From: Thermophilibacter mediterraneus | Lineage (GTDB): Bacteria > Actinomycetota > Coriobacteriia > Coriobacteriales > Atopobiaceae | Assembly (NCBI RefSeq): GCF_900119385.1 | Contig: NZ_FPKO01000009.1 | Coordinates: forward strand, 1-64,000 | DNA: 64,000 nucleotides | Reading direction: 5' to 3' | Shown here: in pieces, positions 43,596 to 51,970 of the stretch | Position numbering within the stretch: the stretch's first letter is position 1 | Layout: the number at the start of each line of letters is the position of its first letter | Translations under genes and position numbers: made by a program | Notes under the pieces: generated by a model | Seen by the model: only the letters and a program-made list of their open reading frames with translations | Databases searched by the model: none | Told to the model about the DNA's origin: nothing

Positions 43596-44390
43596 GTGCG
43601 CTACACACAGAAGGACATGCGCGAGCGACTCGGGATCTCGCGCGACACGCTGCGCCTCTACGAGCGACGCGGCATCATCCAGCCCGAGGTCGACCCCTCG
43701 AACGGCTATCGCTACTACGACAGCTGGCAGGTCAACCTCATCTGGGACTGCAAGCTCTACCAGGGAATGGGCTTCTCGCTCGCCGAGATCGGGGAGATCC
43801 TGCACGAGGATGACCTCGACTCGCTGCGAGGGCGCGTGCGGGACCGTCGCGACGCGCTCGCGCGAGAGCTCCGTCGCCTCGAGCTCGAGCTCGAGGAGTG
43901 CGAGCTCTATCTCGACGAGCTCGGAACGGTGCCCGGAGGGCTGGGCGACTTCGAGCTTCTGCAGGTCGAGGAGCGGCTCTTCGCCCCCGCTCGCGAGGTC
44001 CACGACTTCCCCGAGGGAACCACGCGCGCGGCGATTCGGTTCATGAACCAAGAGACCTCGCTCACGCGCCCGCTGTTCTGGTTTCCCGACATCAGCGAGG
44101 GACGCTACTTCTGGGGCTTCTCGATGCGAGCCTCGGTGAGCGCGGCGCTCGGCGAGGACGTCGACGAGCATGGGGTCGTGCGACTGCCCGCGTGTCGCGC
44201 GCTCTCGACCAGATGTGACGCCCACGAGCGCGGGGGCTTTGACCGTGAGCTTTTCGACGACCTCGTCGAGGAGGCCGGGCGAAGGGGGCTCCGTCCGCGC
44301 GGGGACCTCTACGGCACGCTCGTCGGACGGGCGCACGGCAGCGACGGCTACCATCGCTACATCCACGCGTTCCTCCCGGTGGAGTGCTGA
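43596..44390 (+). CDS. MerR-family transcriptional regulator
   Basis: A 264-residue regulator. The winged HTH is YTQKDMRERLGISRDTLRLYERRGIIQPEVDPSNGYRYY. A coiled coil (RDRRDALARELRRLELELEECELYLDEL) follows, then a sensor domain of about 150 residues without the Cys set of metal sensors, so a small organic effector is likely. GTG 43596 follows GAGGGCT. The 109-bp gap to the divergent flavoenzyme gene contains a GGTGGGGCCTACCCCCC dyad that could be the operator. The stop lies 8 bp before a family R repeat. Confidence 0.85.
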   Translation: MRYTQKDMRERLGISRDTLRLYERRGIIQPEVDPSNGYRYYDSWQVNLIWDCKLYQGMGFSLAEIGEILHEDDLDSLRGRVRDRRDALARELRRLELELEECELYLDELGTVPGGLGDFELLQVEERLFAPAREVHDFPEGTTRAAIRFMNQETSLTRPLFWFPDISEGRYFWGFSMRASVSAALGEDVDEHGVVRLPACRALSTRCDAHERGGFDRELFDDLVEEAGRRGLRPRGDLYGTLVGRAHGSDGYHRYIHAFLPVEC

Positions 44391-44398
44391 CACTGGCA

Positions 44399-44427
44399 TT
44401 GACACTGGTGACAGGGCAAAGTGTCAA
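44399..44427. repeat. Palindromic repeat, family R, copy 6
   Basis: Canonical sequence identical in core to copy 2 (GGTGACAGGGCAA between TTGACACT and AGTGTCAA), followed by GTCCGC. A partial TGACACTGGCA precedes it. No A or B element follows. Confidence 0.88.
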
Positions 44428-45106
44428 GTCCGCACGCGCGAGCAGGAGTGCCATGCACGCAGAGATGCTGGATTTGCTAGTTCACCGCAGCGGTTGGGTA
44501 TACATTTTGATGTTATTGCAGAGCTGTTGACTGGCCAGGGGGAAGCGCCTAATCCCTGACCTGCATTTTCCCGCCCACGAGCGCCAAGGAACGACCACGA
44601 TTGGGTGTTCAGGAACCGTCAGGCAACCTCGCTGCTTGCTTGGACCACCCAATCGTCAGGGTATCCTAACAAAAACCGCCTCTTGCATAGACACTAATGC
44701 ACGGGATTACCCAACGAAGCCTCGAAGGTGGCATCGATGAAATGTCTATGCAAGGCAATGCACGGCGAGAAGAACCTCAAGTGCGCAGATTGAGGCAGAG
44801 CAAGGTCAGAACTCACGTCTAGGCACCCACCGGCAGCAGCCCGATCAATCCTAAGGACGTCGCACAGTTTCGGATTTGTGCGACGAACGGAAGTTGCTTG
44901 GGAACAAAAGACCTGCTAGGGGTTCTTCTCTCTGCTGATAGCCCTACTTTGACGGGGCAGAATACCCACAATCTCGAAATTGTGCGGCGCGCAAGGCATG
45001 CGCAGGATGAGGGGCACAGGGACGCGGGAACGACACCGGACAGGTCGAGCGGAGATCCCGCTCGCCTTCGGGACGAAAGCAGCCTTAAGGTCGTGACCCC
45101 GCGCCC
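44428..45106. other. Gene-free, lower-GC segment with four stem-loops
   Basis: No convincing gene in 680 bp between two convergent genes. Perfect inverted repeats occur in series: ACGATTGGGTG (44597/44646), TTGCATAGACA (44683/44743), GTCGCACA (44859/44877) and CACAAT (44967/44979). AATGCACGG also recurs directly inside and beside the second. Visibly lower GC than the surroundings. It could be a structured RNA gene, or remains of a mobile element; a short frame ending near 44559 (..GIHFDVIAELLTGQGEAPNP) may be a gene relic. Confidence 0.55.
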
Positions 45107-45961
45107 CTATCGTGCGGCGGCGACCACCGCGTCGTAGACCTCGGCGCGGGGGAGGCCGAAGGCCTTCGCGAGGCGCTTGGCCAGCGCGCTCTTGGGCTCG
45201 CCCGCGGCGAGCCCGGCGGCGATCTCCTCGTCGAGGGTCCGCTCGGGGCCGGAGGCCGCGCGACGACGCTCCACGAGCTCCTCGGCGCTCGGCTCGGCGA
45301 TCACGATCACGCACTCGCCCTTGACCTCGTCGCGCGCCGCGATCAGCTCCGCGAGCTCCGCGGCCTCGCCGCGCACGACCTCCTCGTGCAGCTTGGTGAG
45401 CTCGCGCACGAGCGCCACGCGCCGTCCGCCCATGACCTCGGCGACGTTTGCCAGCGTCTCGGCAACGCGCCGAGGGCTCTCGTAGACGACGAGCGTGCCC
45501 GGCACCGCAGCAAGCTCCTCGAGCCGCGCGCGCTGGGCGCCGCCGCGGCGCGGGAGGAACCCCTCGAAGAAGAAGTGCTCGCTCGCGAGGCCAGACGCGA
45601 CAAGCGCGCAGGTGACCGCGCTCGGACCGGGCACGACCTCCACGCGCTCGCCAGCGTCGAGGGCGGCGTCGACGAGACGCTGGCCGGGATCCGACACGCC
45701 GGGCATGCCGGCGTCGGACACGAAGGCAACGCGCTCGCCCGCGGCGAGACGCGCCAGCACCCGCTCGATCTTCTCGCCCATGACGTTCTCGTCGCAGCGC
45801 TCGAGGCGGGTGCGCACGCCAAGCGCGCTCAGGAGGCGACCCGTCACGCGCGTGTCCTCGCAGAGCACGAGGTCCGCCTCGCCGAGCGTGCGAATCACGC
45901 GGGGCGAGGCGTCCTCGAGGTTGCCTATGGGGGTGCCAACGACGCTGAGCAGACCGGCCAT
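45107..45961 (-). CDS. rsmI: 16S rRNA ribose 2'-O-methyltransferase RsmI
   Basis: A 284-residue tetrapyrrole-methylase-fold enzyme that methylates C1402 of 16S rRNA. Motifs are VGTPIGNLEDASPR at the start, LCEDTRVTGRLL, FVSDAGMPGVSDPG, PGPSAVTCALVASGL and VVYESPRR. The C-terminal helical extension (about 230-284) is typical. ATG 45961 overlaps the GH5-like stop (ATGA), giving coupling. Confidence 0.95.
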   Translation of the reverse strand: MAGLLSVVGTPIGNLEDASPRVIRTLGEADLVLCEDTRVTGRLLSALGVRTRLERCDENVMGEKIERVLARLAAGERVAFVSDAGMPGVSDPGQRLVDAALDAGERVEVVPGPSAVTCALVASGLASEHFFFEGFLPRRGGAQRARLEELAAVPGTLVVYESPRRVAETLANVAEVMGGRRVALVRELTKLHEEVVRGEAAELAELIAARDEVKGECVIVIAEPSAEELVERRRAASGPERTLDEEIAAGLAAGEPKSALAKRLAKAFGLPRAEVYDAVVAAAR

Positions 45962-47004
45962 CAGACGATCATCCCGCGCTCGAAGGTCACGAGCGCGACG
46001 CGGGCGTCCCAGCCGGCGAGCATGCCGCTCGTCTTCCAGGTGTTGAAGAACCACGCCGGGCACTTCTCGTACGTGCCCAGCTGCTCGGAGGTATACACGC
46101 GCTCGAGCGCGATGCGGCCCTCGGGCGTCATCTGCGAGTCCGCGATGGGCAGCGACGAGGACCACTTGCCCGCCATGACGGGCATGCCGGAGCGACGCGC
46201 CTCCCGCAGGTGTCGCGCGTGAGCGGCGACGAGCCGGCGCACCCCGGAGGGCCCGGACACGTCCACGCGCTCGACGGGGCGGTCGAGGTGGCAGTCGAGC
46301 CAGACGTTGACGTAGTGGCGCTGCGCCATGAAGCGGCCCCAGCCGCCGGGCACCCCGCCGTCGGGCATGATGACGACCGGATCGTCTCCGGCGGCGTTGC
46401 GGACGAGCTCGTAGGCCTCGCGGTAGTAGTTGCGCAGCCGATGGATGGGGACGCCGTCGGTGAGGGTGAGGCCGCGTCGGACCTGCGGGACCGTGTCGTC
46501 GGCGAGCTCGAGGCCAAAGAACCCCGCGCGCAGGGCGTAGCGCTTGGCGAGCGCGTAGACCACGTCGAGGATGCGCTCGCGCGGGACGTGGCAGTCTGCG
46601 TTGTCCGGCGCCATCCCGTCGCCCGCGTGCGGCGCCCCGGGGTTCATGGCAAGGACGAAGACGACCTTCAGGCCGAGCTCCTCCGCCCAATCGAGCGCCT
46701 GATCGACGTGCTCGATGCAGCCGACGTAGGGGCCGGGCTCGGGGCCCTGCTCGCCGTAGACGTACCACGGCACCGGAAGGCGCACGGCGTTGAACCCGCG
46801 CGCGGCGATCTTGACGAAGTCCTCGCGCGTGACGAAGCTCTCGCGATGGGCGCGGACGAAGTCGCCGTAGCGGCGCTCGCCGAGGGCGGTGACGAGCGCG
46901 TGCTCGTCGAGCGCGCCCGCCTCGGCAAAGAGCTCGGGCGTCACCCACGACTCAAGCGTCAGCCAGCCCGTCAGGTTGACCCCGTGCAGGGAATGGCTTC
47001 CCAT
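45961..47004 (-). CDS. GH5-like protein lacking catalytic glutamates (pseudoenzyme)
   Basis: A 347-residue protein with the fold and landmarks of GH5 exo-beta-1,3-glucanases: GVNLTGWLTLESWVTPELF, FVTREDFVKIAARGFNAVRLPV and a C-terminal VMAGKWSSSL. The acid/base motif LNEP reads LADD (Asp169 instead of Glu) and the nucleophile motif GEWS reads GKWS (Lys280), so both catalytic Glu residues are absent. No signal peptide is seen. It may bind a glucan or have a new activity. It is coupled to rsmI by a 4-bp overlap. GGAGGTGC precedes ATG 47004. Confidence 0.82.
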   Translation of the reverse strand: MGSHSLHGVNLTGWLTLESWVTPELFAEAGALDEHALVTALGERRYGDFVRAHRESFVTREDFVKIAARGFNAVRLPVPWYVYGEQGPEPGPYVGCIEHVDQALDWAEELGLKVVFVLAMNPGAPHAGDGMAPDNADCHVPRERILDVVYALAKRYALRAGFFGLELADDTVPQVRRGLTLTDGVPIHRLRNYYREAYELVRNAAGDDPVVIMPDGGVPGGWGRFMAQRHYVNVWLDCHLDRPVERVDVSGPSGVRRLVAAHARHLREARRSGMPVMAGKWSSSLPIADSQMTPEGRIALERVYTSEQLGTYEKCPAWFFNTWKTSGMLAGWDARVALVTFERGMIV

Positions 47005-47207
47005 GGCGCACCTCCGCTCTCCCGAACTACCCCTGATGAGAGTATAGCCGCCCCGCCGGACACATCTTGTGCGCAAGAAAAACTCGGCGCCGACGGCGGA
47101 AACGGGACCGGAGGCGGGGCCGGCGGCGGGAGACGGCGCGGCGGGCCGAGGCTGGAGACGCGACGTTCTTCTCGCCGTGGCTCCGCGCGCCGACCGGGCG
47201 CCGCAGA

Positions 47208-47630
47208 TCAGTCCGCGAGGTACGTCGCGCAGTTGAGCGGCGTCTCGTAGACGTCCACCTGGCTGCACGGGAGGCCCCCCGCACGAAGGCGCTCGCAGAA
47301 GTGTCGCGCAAGGTTCTCGGCCGTCGTGCGGAAGGGAAGGACCGTGAGGCTGAACCCCTCCCCCTCGAGGGCGGCCACGGTCTCGGGCCTGAGCGTCCCG
47401 TCCTCCACGAGGAACGTGTGGTCGAACTCCTCCGCCAGCTCGCGGACGGCGCGCTTGAAGACGCCGAAGTCGCAGACCATGTCACGCTCGGTGCCCTCCG
47501 CCCCCAGCTCGGGCGCGCGGAGGTAGGCCACCACGCGCCAGCGGTGCCCGTGGAGGTTCTCGCACTTGCCGTGATAGTCGGCCAGGAAGTGGGCCGAGTC
47601 GAAGCTCGCCTCGGTCTTGAGTCCGTACAT
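47208..47630 (-). CDS. queD: 6-carboxytetrahydropterin synthase, QueD family
   Basis: A 140-residue enzyme of the queuosine/7-deazapurine pathway. Zn-binding His residues are in FDSAHFL and CENLHGHRW; the catalytic Cys is in GKCENLHGH, the family CxxxHGH pattern. The DHTFLVEDG motif and late PFRTTAENLARHF are typical. ATG 47630 starts the domain directly. No other que genes are in the window, so substrate supply is encoded elsewhere. Confidence 0.9.
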   Translation of the reverse strand: MYGLKTEASFDSAHFLADYHGKCENLHGHRWRVVAYLRAPELGAEGTERDMVCDFGVFKRAVRELAEEFDHTFLVEDGTLRPETVAALEGEGFSLTVLPFRTTAENLARHFCERLRAGGLPCSQVDVYETPLNCATYLAD

Positions 47631-47694
47631 GGGCGTCCTTTCCTTCGGGGCACAAACAGAGCGCGAGCGGCAGCGGAGACGGCGCGTCAGGCGA

Positions 47695-47716
47695 GGGGCG
47701 AGAAGGACCTCGCCCC
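47695..47716 (-). terminator. Hairpin built from the GGCGAGAAG motif
   Basis: GGGGCGAG pairs perfectly with CTCGCCCC around an AAGGAC loop, so the 9-mer motif plus a complement forms the stem. It lies between ricT and queD. Confidence 0.55.
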
Positions 47717-47762
47717 CACGCGCCACCGCGCCGTCCGGCGACGGCGCGGCGCGTCAGGCACG

Positions 47763-49316
47763 CTACTCGCCCGAGCCCGAGGGGGCGCCCCCGTCGGGCG
47801 CGCCGCCCCGGCCACGCCCGCCGCGGCGACGGCGACGGCGAGGCTTGGCGGCACCGTCGGGGCCGGTCGCGGCGCCTCCCTGCTGGCCGCCCATGTGCTG
47901 CGGGGCGCGGCGCTGCTGCCCCTGCGCCTGCTGCGGCGCGGGCGGGCGCTGCTCGCCGGACTGGGCCTGCTGCGCGGCGCGCTTCTTGCGACTGGGCTGC
48001 ATCCCGCCCCCCTTGTCGCCCGGGCGTCGCGTGCGCTTGGCGGGCTGCTGCGCCGGGGCGTCCGCGGACGCCTCGGCGGTGTGGTGGTGGCGACGACGGC
48101 GCGTTCCGGGCTGCGCCGAGGCGTCCGCCTGGGGCGCCGCGTGCAACTGCGAGGCCGCCTGGGGCTGGGCCGCCGCCCCGCCGCCGTCACCGGGGCGGCG
48201 CTTGCGGCGGCGCCTCGTCGGCGCCTCGTCGGCGGCCTCGGGCCGATCGGCGCGGGGGCCGCGACCGGGCTCGCCGGAGCCGACCGCCGCCGAGCCCTGC
48301 CCCGACCCGCGACGACGCTTGCGGCGCGTCTCGACGAAGAGGTCGGACGCGTCGACCTCGGGCTCGGCGATCACGCCGTTCTTGCGGTCGAGCTCGGCGA
48401 GCGCCATCTGGACGTCCGGGGAGTCCAGTCGGTCGAGCACCTCGCGCGCGACGGTGTCCGGGCGGCACGGGCAGCCGAGCTCCTCGGACTTCTTGTGCGC
48501 TGCCTCGGAGGCGGTCATGTCGGCGAGCGCCACGCGGATCTGCTTGCCGCTCTCGAGGCGCAGGCAGATCTGCTCCTTGGGCGTGTCGTACTCGATGATC
48601 TTGCCCTTGCCGAGCGGGGTGTCGATCACGGCGTTGCGCTTGGGCGCCCGGCTCTTGAAGTCGCGGTACGCCTCGAACTCGTAGCGCAGGCAGCACATGA
48701 GCCTGCCGCACGCACCGGAGATCTTGGTCGAGTTGAGGGGGAGGTCCTGCTCCTTGGCCATGCGGATCGAGACGGGGTCGAAGCCCATGGCGAAGCGCCT
48801 GCAGCACAGCTCCTGGCCGCAGTGGCCGTAGCCGCCCACGATGGCCGCCTCCTCGCGCACGCCGATCTGACGCATGTCGATGCGCACGTGGAACTCGCGC
48901 GCGAGGTCGCGCACGAGCTGGCGGAAGTCGACGCGCTCCTCGGCGGCGAAGTAGCACACCGCCTTGTCGCCGTCGAAGAGGTACTCCACGCCGACGGGCT
49001 TCATGTCGAGCCCCGACTCCGTCACGTGGCGGCGGAACGCCGGCATGGACTCCTCGCCGCGGCGCTCGAGCTCCTCCGCGCGCTCGAGGTCGGCGTCAGT
49101 CGCGATGCGGAGCACGGGGCGCAGCTGGGCGTGGCCGATCGTCTCGGCGAGCTCCTCCTCCGTGACCTCGCGCGCGTCGGCCGTGGCGAGGCCGAACTCC
49201 TTGCCGCGCTCGGTGGAGCAGATGACGTGGTCGCCCTCCTGGGCGCCGGTGCCCGCGGGGTCGAACCACAGGTCGCGGGCGGCATAGGTGAACCTCACCG
49301 GGATGATGGCGGGCAT
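47763..49316 (-). CDS. ricT: PSP1-domain protein RicT (YaaT) with long basic tail
   Basis: A 517-residue protein. The first 290 residues are a PSP1/RicT domain with clustered cysteines: GGYGHCGQELCCRRF and SGACGRLMCCLRYE, plus a late CPC. In Bacillus, RicT works with RicA and RicF as a 4Fe-4S complex that supports RNase Y processing. The C-terminal 200 residues are low-complexity, rich in Arg, Gln, Pro and Gly (RRRRRRGGRGRGG) and probably bind RNA. Its start overlaps holB by 22 bp; the holB-ricT pair is conserved in gram-positive bacteria. Confidence 0.88.
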   Translation of the reverse strand: MPAIIPVRFTYAARDLWFDPAGTGAQEGDHVICSTERGKEFGLATADAREVTEEELAETIGHAQLRPVLRIATDADLERAEELERRGEESMPAFRRHVTESGLDMKPVGVEYLFDGDKAVCYFAAEERVDFRQLVRDLAREFHVRIDMRQIGVREEAAIVGGYGHCGQELCCRRFAMGFDPVSIRMAKEQDLPLNSTKISGACGRLMCCLRYEFEAYRDFKSRAPKRNAVIDTPLGKGKIIEYDTPKEQICLRLESGKQIRVALADMTASEAAHKKSEELGCPCRPDTVAREVLDRLDSPDVQMALAELDRKNGVIAEPEVDASDLFVETRRKRRRGSGQGSAAVGSGEPGRGPRADRPEAADEAPTRRRRKRRPGDGGGAAAQPQAASQLHAAPQADASAQPGTRRRRHHHTAEASADAPAQQPAKRTRRPGDKGGGMQPSRKKRAAQQAQSGEQRPPAPQQAQGQQRRAPQHMGGQQGGAATGPDGAAKPRRRRRRGGRGRGGAPDGGAPSGSGE

Positions 49317-50482
49317 TCGAGTGCCTCCTTGATGGAAAGCAGCATGACCTCGAGGGTCAGCTGGGGCGAAACGTTGTGCGCGAGGTCCCCCGACGCGCGC
49401 CCCACGGCCTCGAGGGCGCGCAGGATGCCCGGGGTGTCGCTCGCGGCGGCGATGCGGTCGACGGTGGCCGCGGCATCGTCGTTGACGATGGGCTCGTCCA
49501 CGCGCTCGCTCACCAGGAGCGCGTCGCGCAGGACGGACTCGGCCGCTGCCAGGGCCTCCATCATACCCGAACGCTCCCGAGCGGTGAGCTCGCGCTTGTT
49601 CGCGTCCGCCACCTGCTTGAGCGCGGCGGAGGTGAGGAAGTCCTGCGTCTCCTTGAGCGCGTCCTCCTGCGCCTGCCTGACGTCGGCGAGCGGAACGGCG
49701 ACGGCGGCCACGATCTCGCGGGCGGCGAGAAGGACGTCCCACGAGTCGTCGCGCGCCAGGGAGTCGAGCGCGGAGACCACGAGCCTGCGCACCTGCCGGC
49801 GCCCCGTCGAGCGCAGGAACTCCGCCGCGCGCCCGGGCGAGCCGGCGACTGCGAGCGCCACGCGCGCCTCGGTCTGCGTGGCGGCGCAGGACCGCATGAC
49901 GGCATCAAGGCCCGCGCGCGGGGAGAGCGCCCGGAACGGGACCTGCTGGCAGCGCGAGACGATGGTGGGCAGCATCGCGGCCGTGGTGCGGGCGCACAGG
50001 ACGAAGATGACGTCCCCGGGGGGTTCCTCGAGAGTCTTGAGCAGGGCGTTTGCCGCGGCGCCGCGCAGCAGCTCCGCGCGCTCCAGCACGTAGACCTTGA
50101 CCGGGGCACGCGTGGGCGCGAGGCTCACGTCGGCGATGAGCTCGCGGACCTGGTCGACGAGGTAGCCCGTGGCGCTGCCCGGCACGAGCCAGCGCACGTC
50201 CGGATGGGTGCGATGCGCCACGCGACGGCACTCGTCACAGGCGGCGTCTCCCCCGCGCGGGCAGACGAGGCACTTGGCGAGCGCCTCCGCGGCCTCGTGC
50301 TTGCCAGACCCCGGGGCGCCCACGAAGAGGTACGCATGGCTGACCCGGCCCTCGGCGAGCGCCGTGGCCAGGAAGTCGCGAACGCGCGGCTGGTCCGAGA
50401 GCGCGTCGAGCGCCGCGGGTCGGGGCGCCGGGGCGCGGCCGGCGTCGGCGGTCGAGCGCGACGGGGAGGTTGGCTCGGTCAC
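49295..50482 (-). CDS. holB: DNA polymerase III delta' subunit
   Basis: A 395-residue clamp-loader subunit. The modified P-loop GAPGSGKHEAAEAL lacks the usual Thr/Ser after Lys, as expected of a non-hydrolysing delta' subunit. A four-Cys Zn module, CLVCPRGGDAACDEC, follows, then RGAAANALLKTLEEPP and a sensor-like SRCQQVPF. GTG 50482 is 4 bp after the tmk stop and follows GGGGTGAG, which decides the start. Confidence 0.88.
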   Translation of the reverse strand: MTEPTSPSRSTADAGRAPAPRPAALDALSDQPRVRDFLATALAEGRVSHAYLFVGAPGSGKHEAAEALAKCLVCPRGGDAACDECRRVAHRTHPDVRWLVPGSATGYLVDQVRELIADVSLAPTRAPVKVYVLERAELLRGAAANALLKTLEEPPGDVIFVLCARTTAAMLPTIVSRCQQVPFRALSPRAGLDAVMRSCAATQTEARVALAVAGSPGRAAEFLRSTGRRQVRRLVVSALDSLARDDSWDVLLAAREIVAAVAVPLADVRQAQEDALKETQDFLTSAALKQVADANKRELTARERSGMMEALAAAESVLRDALLVSERVDEPIVNDDAAATVDRIAAASDTPGILRALEAVGRASGDLAHNVSPQLTLEVMLLSIKEALECPPSSR

Positions 50483-50486
50483 GCGC

Positions 50487-51110
50487 TCACCCCCACAGGT
50501 CCCGGAGCGCGTCGAGCAGACGCGCGGTAACCTCGTCCTTCTCGCCCGAGGCATCCGTCAGGCGGACGCGCGCGGGCTCCTCCCGCGCGAGCCGCAGGTA
50601 CGCCGCGCGCACGCGCTCCTGAAAGGCGAGGCCCTCGGCCTCCATGCGGTCCGTCCCGCCCGACGTCGCGCGGGCGTAGGCCGTGCGCGGGTCGAGATCG
50701 AGCACGAGCGTGCGATCGGGCGCAAGGCCGCAGCCGCCGAGCGCGTTTGCCATGCGGACGAGCGCCTCGTCGAGGCCCCGACCGCCCGCCTGATAGGCGT
50801 AGGTCGAGTCGTAGTAGCGGTCGCACAGCACCACGGCGCCGCGCTCGAGGGCGGGCTCGATCACCTTGCGGACGAGCTGCGCGCGACTGGCCTCGTAGAG
50901 CAGCAGCTCGCACTCGGGGACCATCTCGGCGTTGGCGGGGTCGAGCAGGAGGGCGCGCACCTTCTCGGAGATCGGCGTGCCGCCGGGCTCGCGCAGCCTG
51001 ACGACCTCGCGGCCCCGTGCGACGAGCGCGTCGACGAGCAGCGCGGCCTGCGTCGACTTGCCGCAGCCGTCCGCCCCCTCGAGCGTGATGAAGACCCCTC
51101 GTTCGCGCAT
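50487..51110 (-). CDS. tmk: Thymidylate kinase
   Basis: A 207-residue kinase converting dTMP to dTDP. The P-loop is LEGADGCGKSTQAALL, the DRY-type motif is CDRYYDSTYAYQAGGRG, and a LREPGGTPISEKVR loop is seen. It leads the tmk-holB-ricT gene order conserved in gram-positive bacteria. A GGGAGGGGC ribosome site precedes the ATG. Confidence 0.95.
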   Translation of the reverse strand: MRERGVFITLEGADGCGKSTQAALLVDALVARGREVVRLREPGGTPISEKVRALLLDPANAEMVPECELLLYEASRAQLVRKVIEPALERGAVVLCDRYYDSTYAYQAGGRGLDEALVRMANALGGCGLAPDRTLVLDLDPRTAYARATSGGTDRMEAEGLAFQERVRAAYLRLAREEPARVRLTDASGEKDEVTARLLDALRDLWG

Positions 51111-51266
51111 GCCCCTCCCTCGTCGGTGAACCTCTCTATGGTAGCGCGGGGCGAGCTCTGGCGCGAGAAAACCACGACGCGAGCAGCGGGGCTGGCGGCG
51201 GGCACGGTGCTGCGCCTGGTGCCGCGCCCGCGCTGAGCGCCGCGCCTCGCGCCGGGCGCCCCGGGG

Positions 51267-51908
51267 CTACCTGATGAAGTTCGTGCGCACGGCGGGCTCG
51301 CTCTGCGGCAGCCCGACGCCCGCCGCACGGCCGGCCTCGATGCACCTCAGCAGCCACGCCATGTTGCGCCCGAGCTGGCGCATGGTGGCGAGGCCCTCGA
51401 GGTCCCTCTCGACCTCCTCCGGTGAGTTCCCGTGAACCATGTTCCAGTAGCGGCTGCTCACGACGGGCATCTGCGAGATGCCGAAGAACTTCTCGATGTC
51501 AGCGAGCGCCGAGGTGGTCCCGGCGCGGCGCGCGCTCGCCACCGCGGCGGCGGGCTTGTGCGCGAAGACGTCGGGCCTCCCCGCGCGCCCGTTGGCGTAG
51601 AAGAGCCGGTCCATGAAGCCCAGCGCAGACGAGCCGGCGTGCGCGTAGTGGACCGGCGCGCCAAAGACGAAGCCGTCGGCCTCCGCCGCCCTGGCGAGGC
51701 ACTCGTTGACGCCGTCCTTCTCGCCGAACGCGCACTTCCCCAGCTGGGCGCAGGCGCCGCACCCGACGCAGCCGCCCACGGGCTGGCGGCCGACCCAGAC
51801 GGTCTGCGTCTCGATGCCGGCGCGGCCCAGCTCGCCGGCGACCTCCTCGAGCGCGCGGTTGGTGCAGCCGTGCTCGTGCGGACTTCCGTTGACCAGCAGA
51901 ACCCTCAT
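51267..51908 (-). CDS. Flavodoxin-like NADPH-dependent FMN reductase with Cys cluster
   Basis: A 213-residue iron-sulfur-flavoprotein-like reductase. The FMN loop is VNGSPHEHGCTNRALEEV. The cysteine cluster GCVGCGACAQLGKC is typical of this subgroup. GAPVHYAHAGSSALGFMDRLFY forms the second flavin contact. It is a soluble electron carrier or quinone/aromatic reductase. The gene stands alone between tmk and the GH2 gene. Confidence 0.88.
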   Translation of the reverse strand: MRVLLVNGSPHEHGCTNRALEEVAGELGRAGIETQTVWVGRQPVGGCVGCGACAQLGKCAFGEKDGVNECLARAAEADGFVFGAPVHYAHAGSSALGFMDRLFYANGRAGRPDVFAHKPAAAVASARRAGTTSALADIEKFFGISQMPVVSSRYWNMVHGNSPEEVERDLEGLATMRQLGRNMAWLLRCIEAGRAAGVGLPQSEPAVRTNFIR

Positions 51909-51970
51909 GGCGTCCCCTCTCCGCCGCGCCCCGCGCGGCCCGTGCCATAGATGACGTTGCGTTACCTATT

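Noticed and set aside
44428-45106. RNase P RNA, tmRNA or SRP RNA
   Set aside because: None of their conserved core sequences is seen on either strand.
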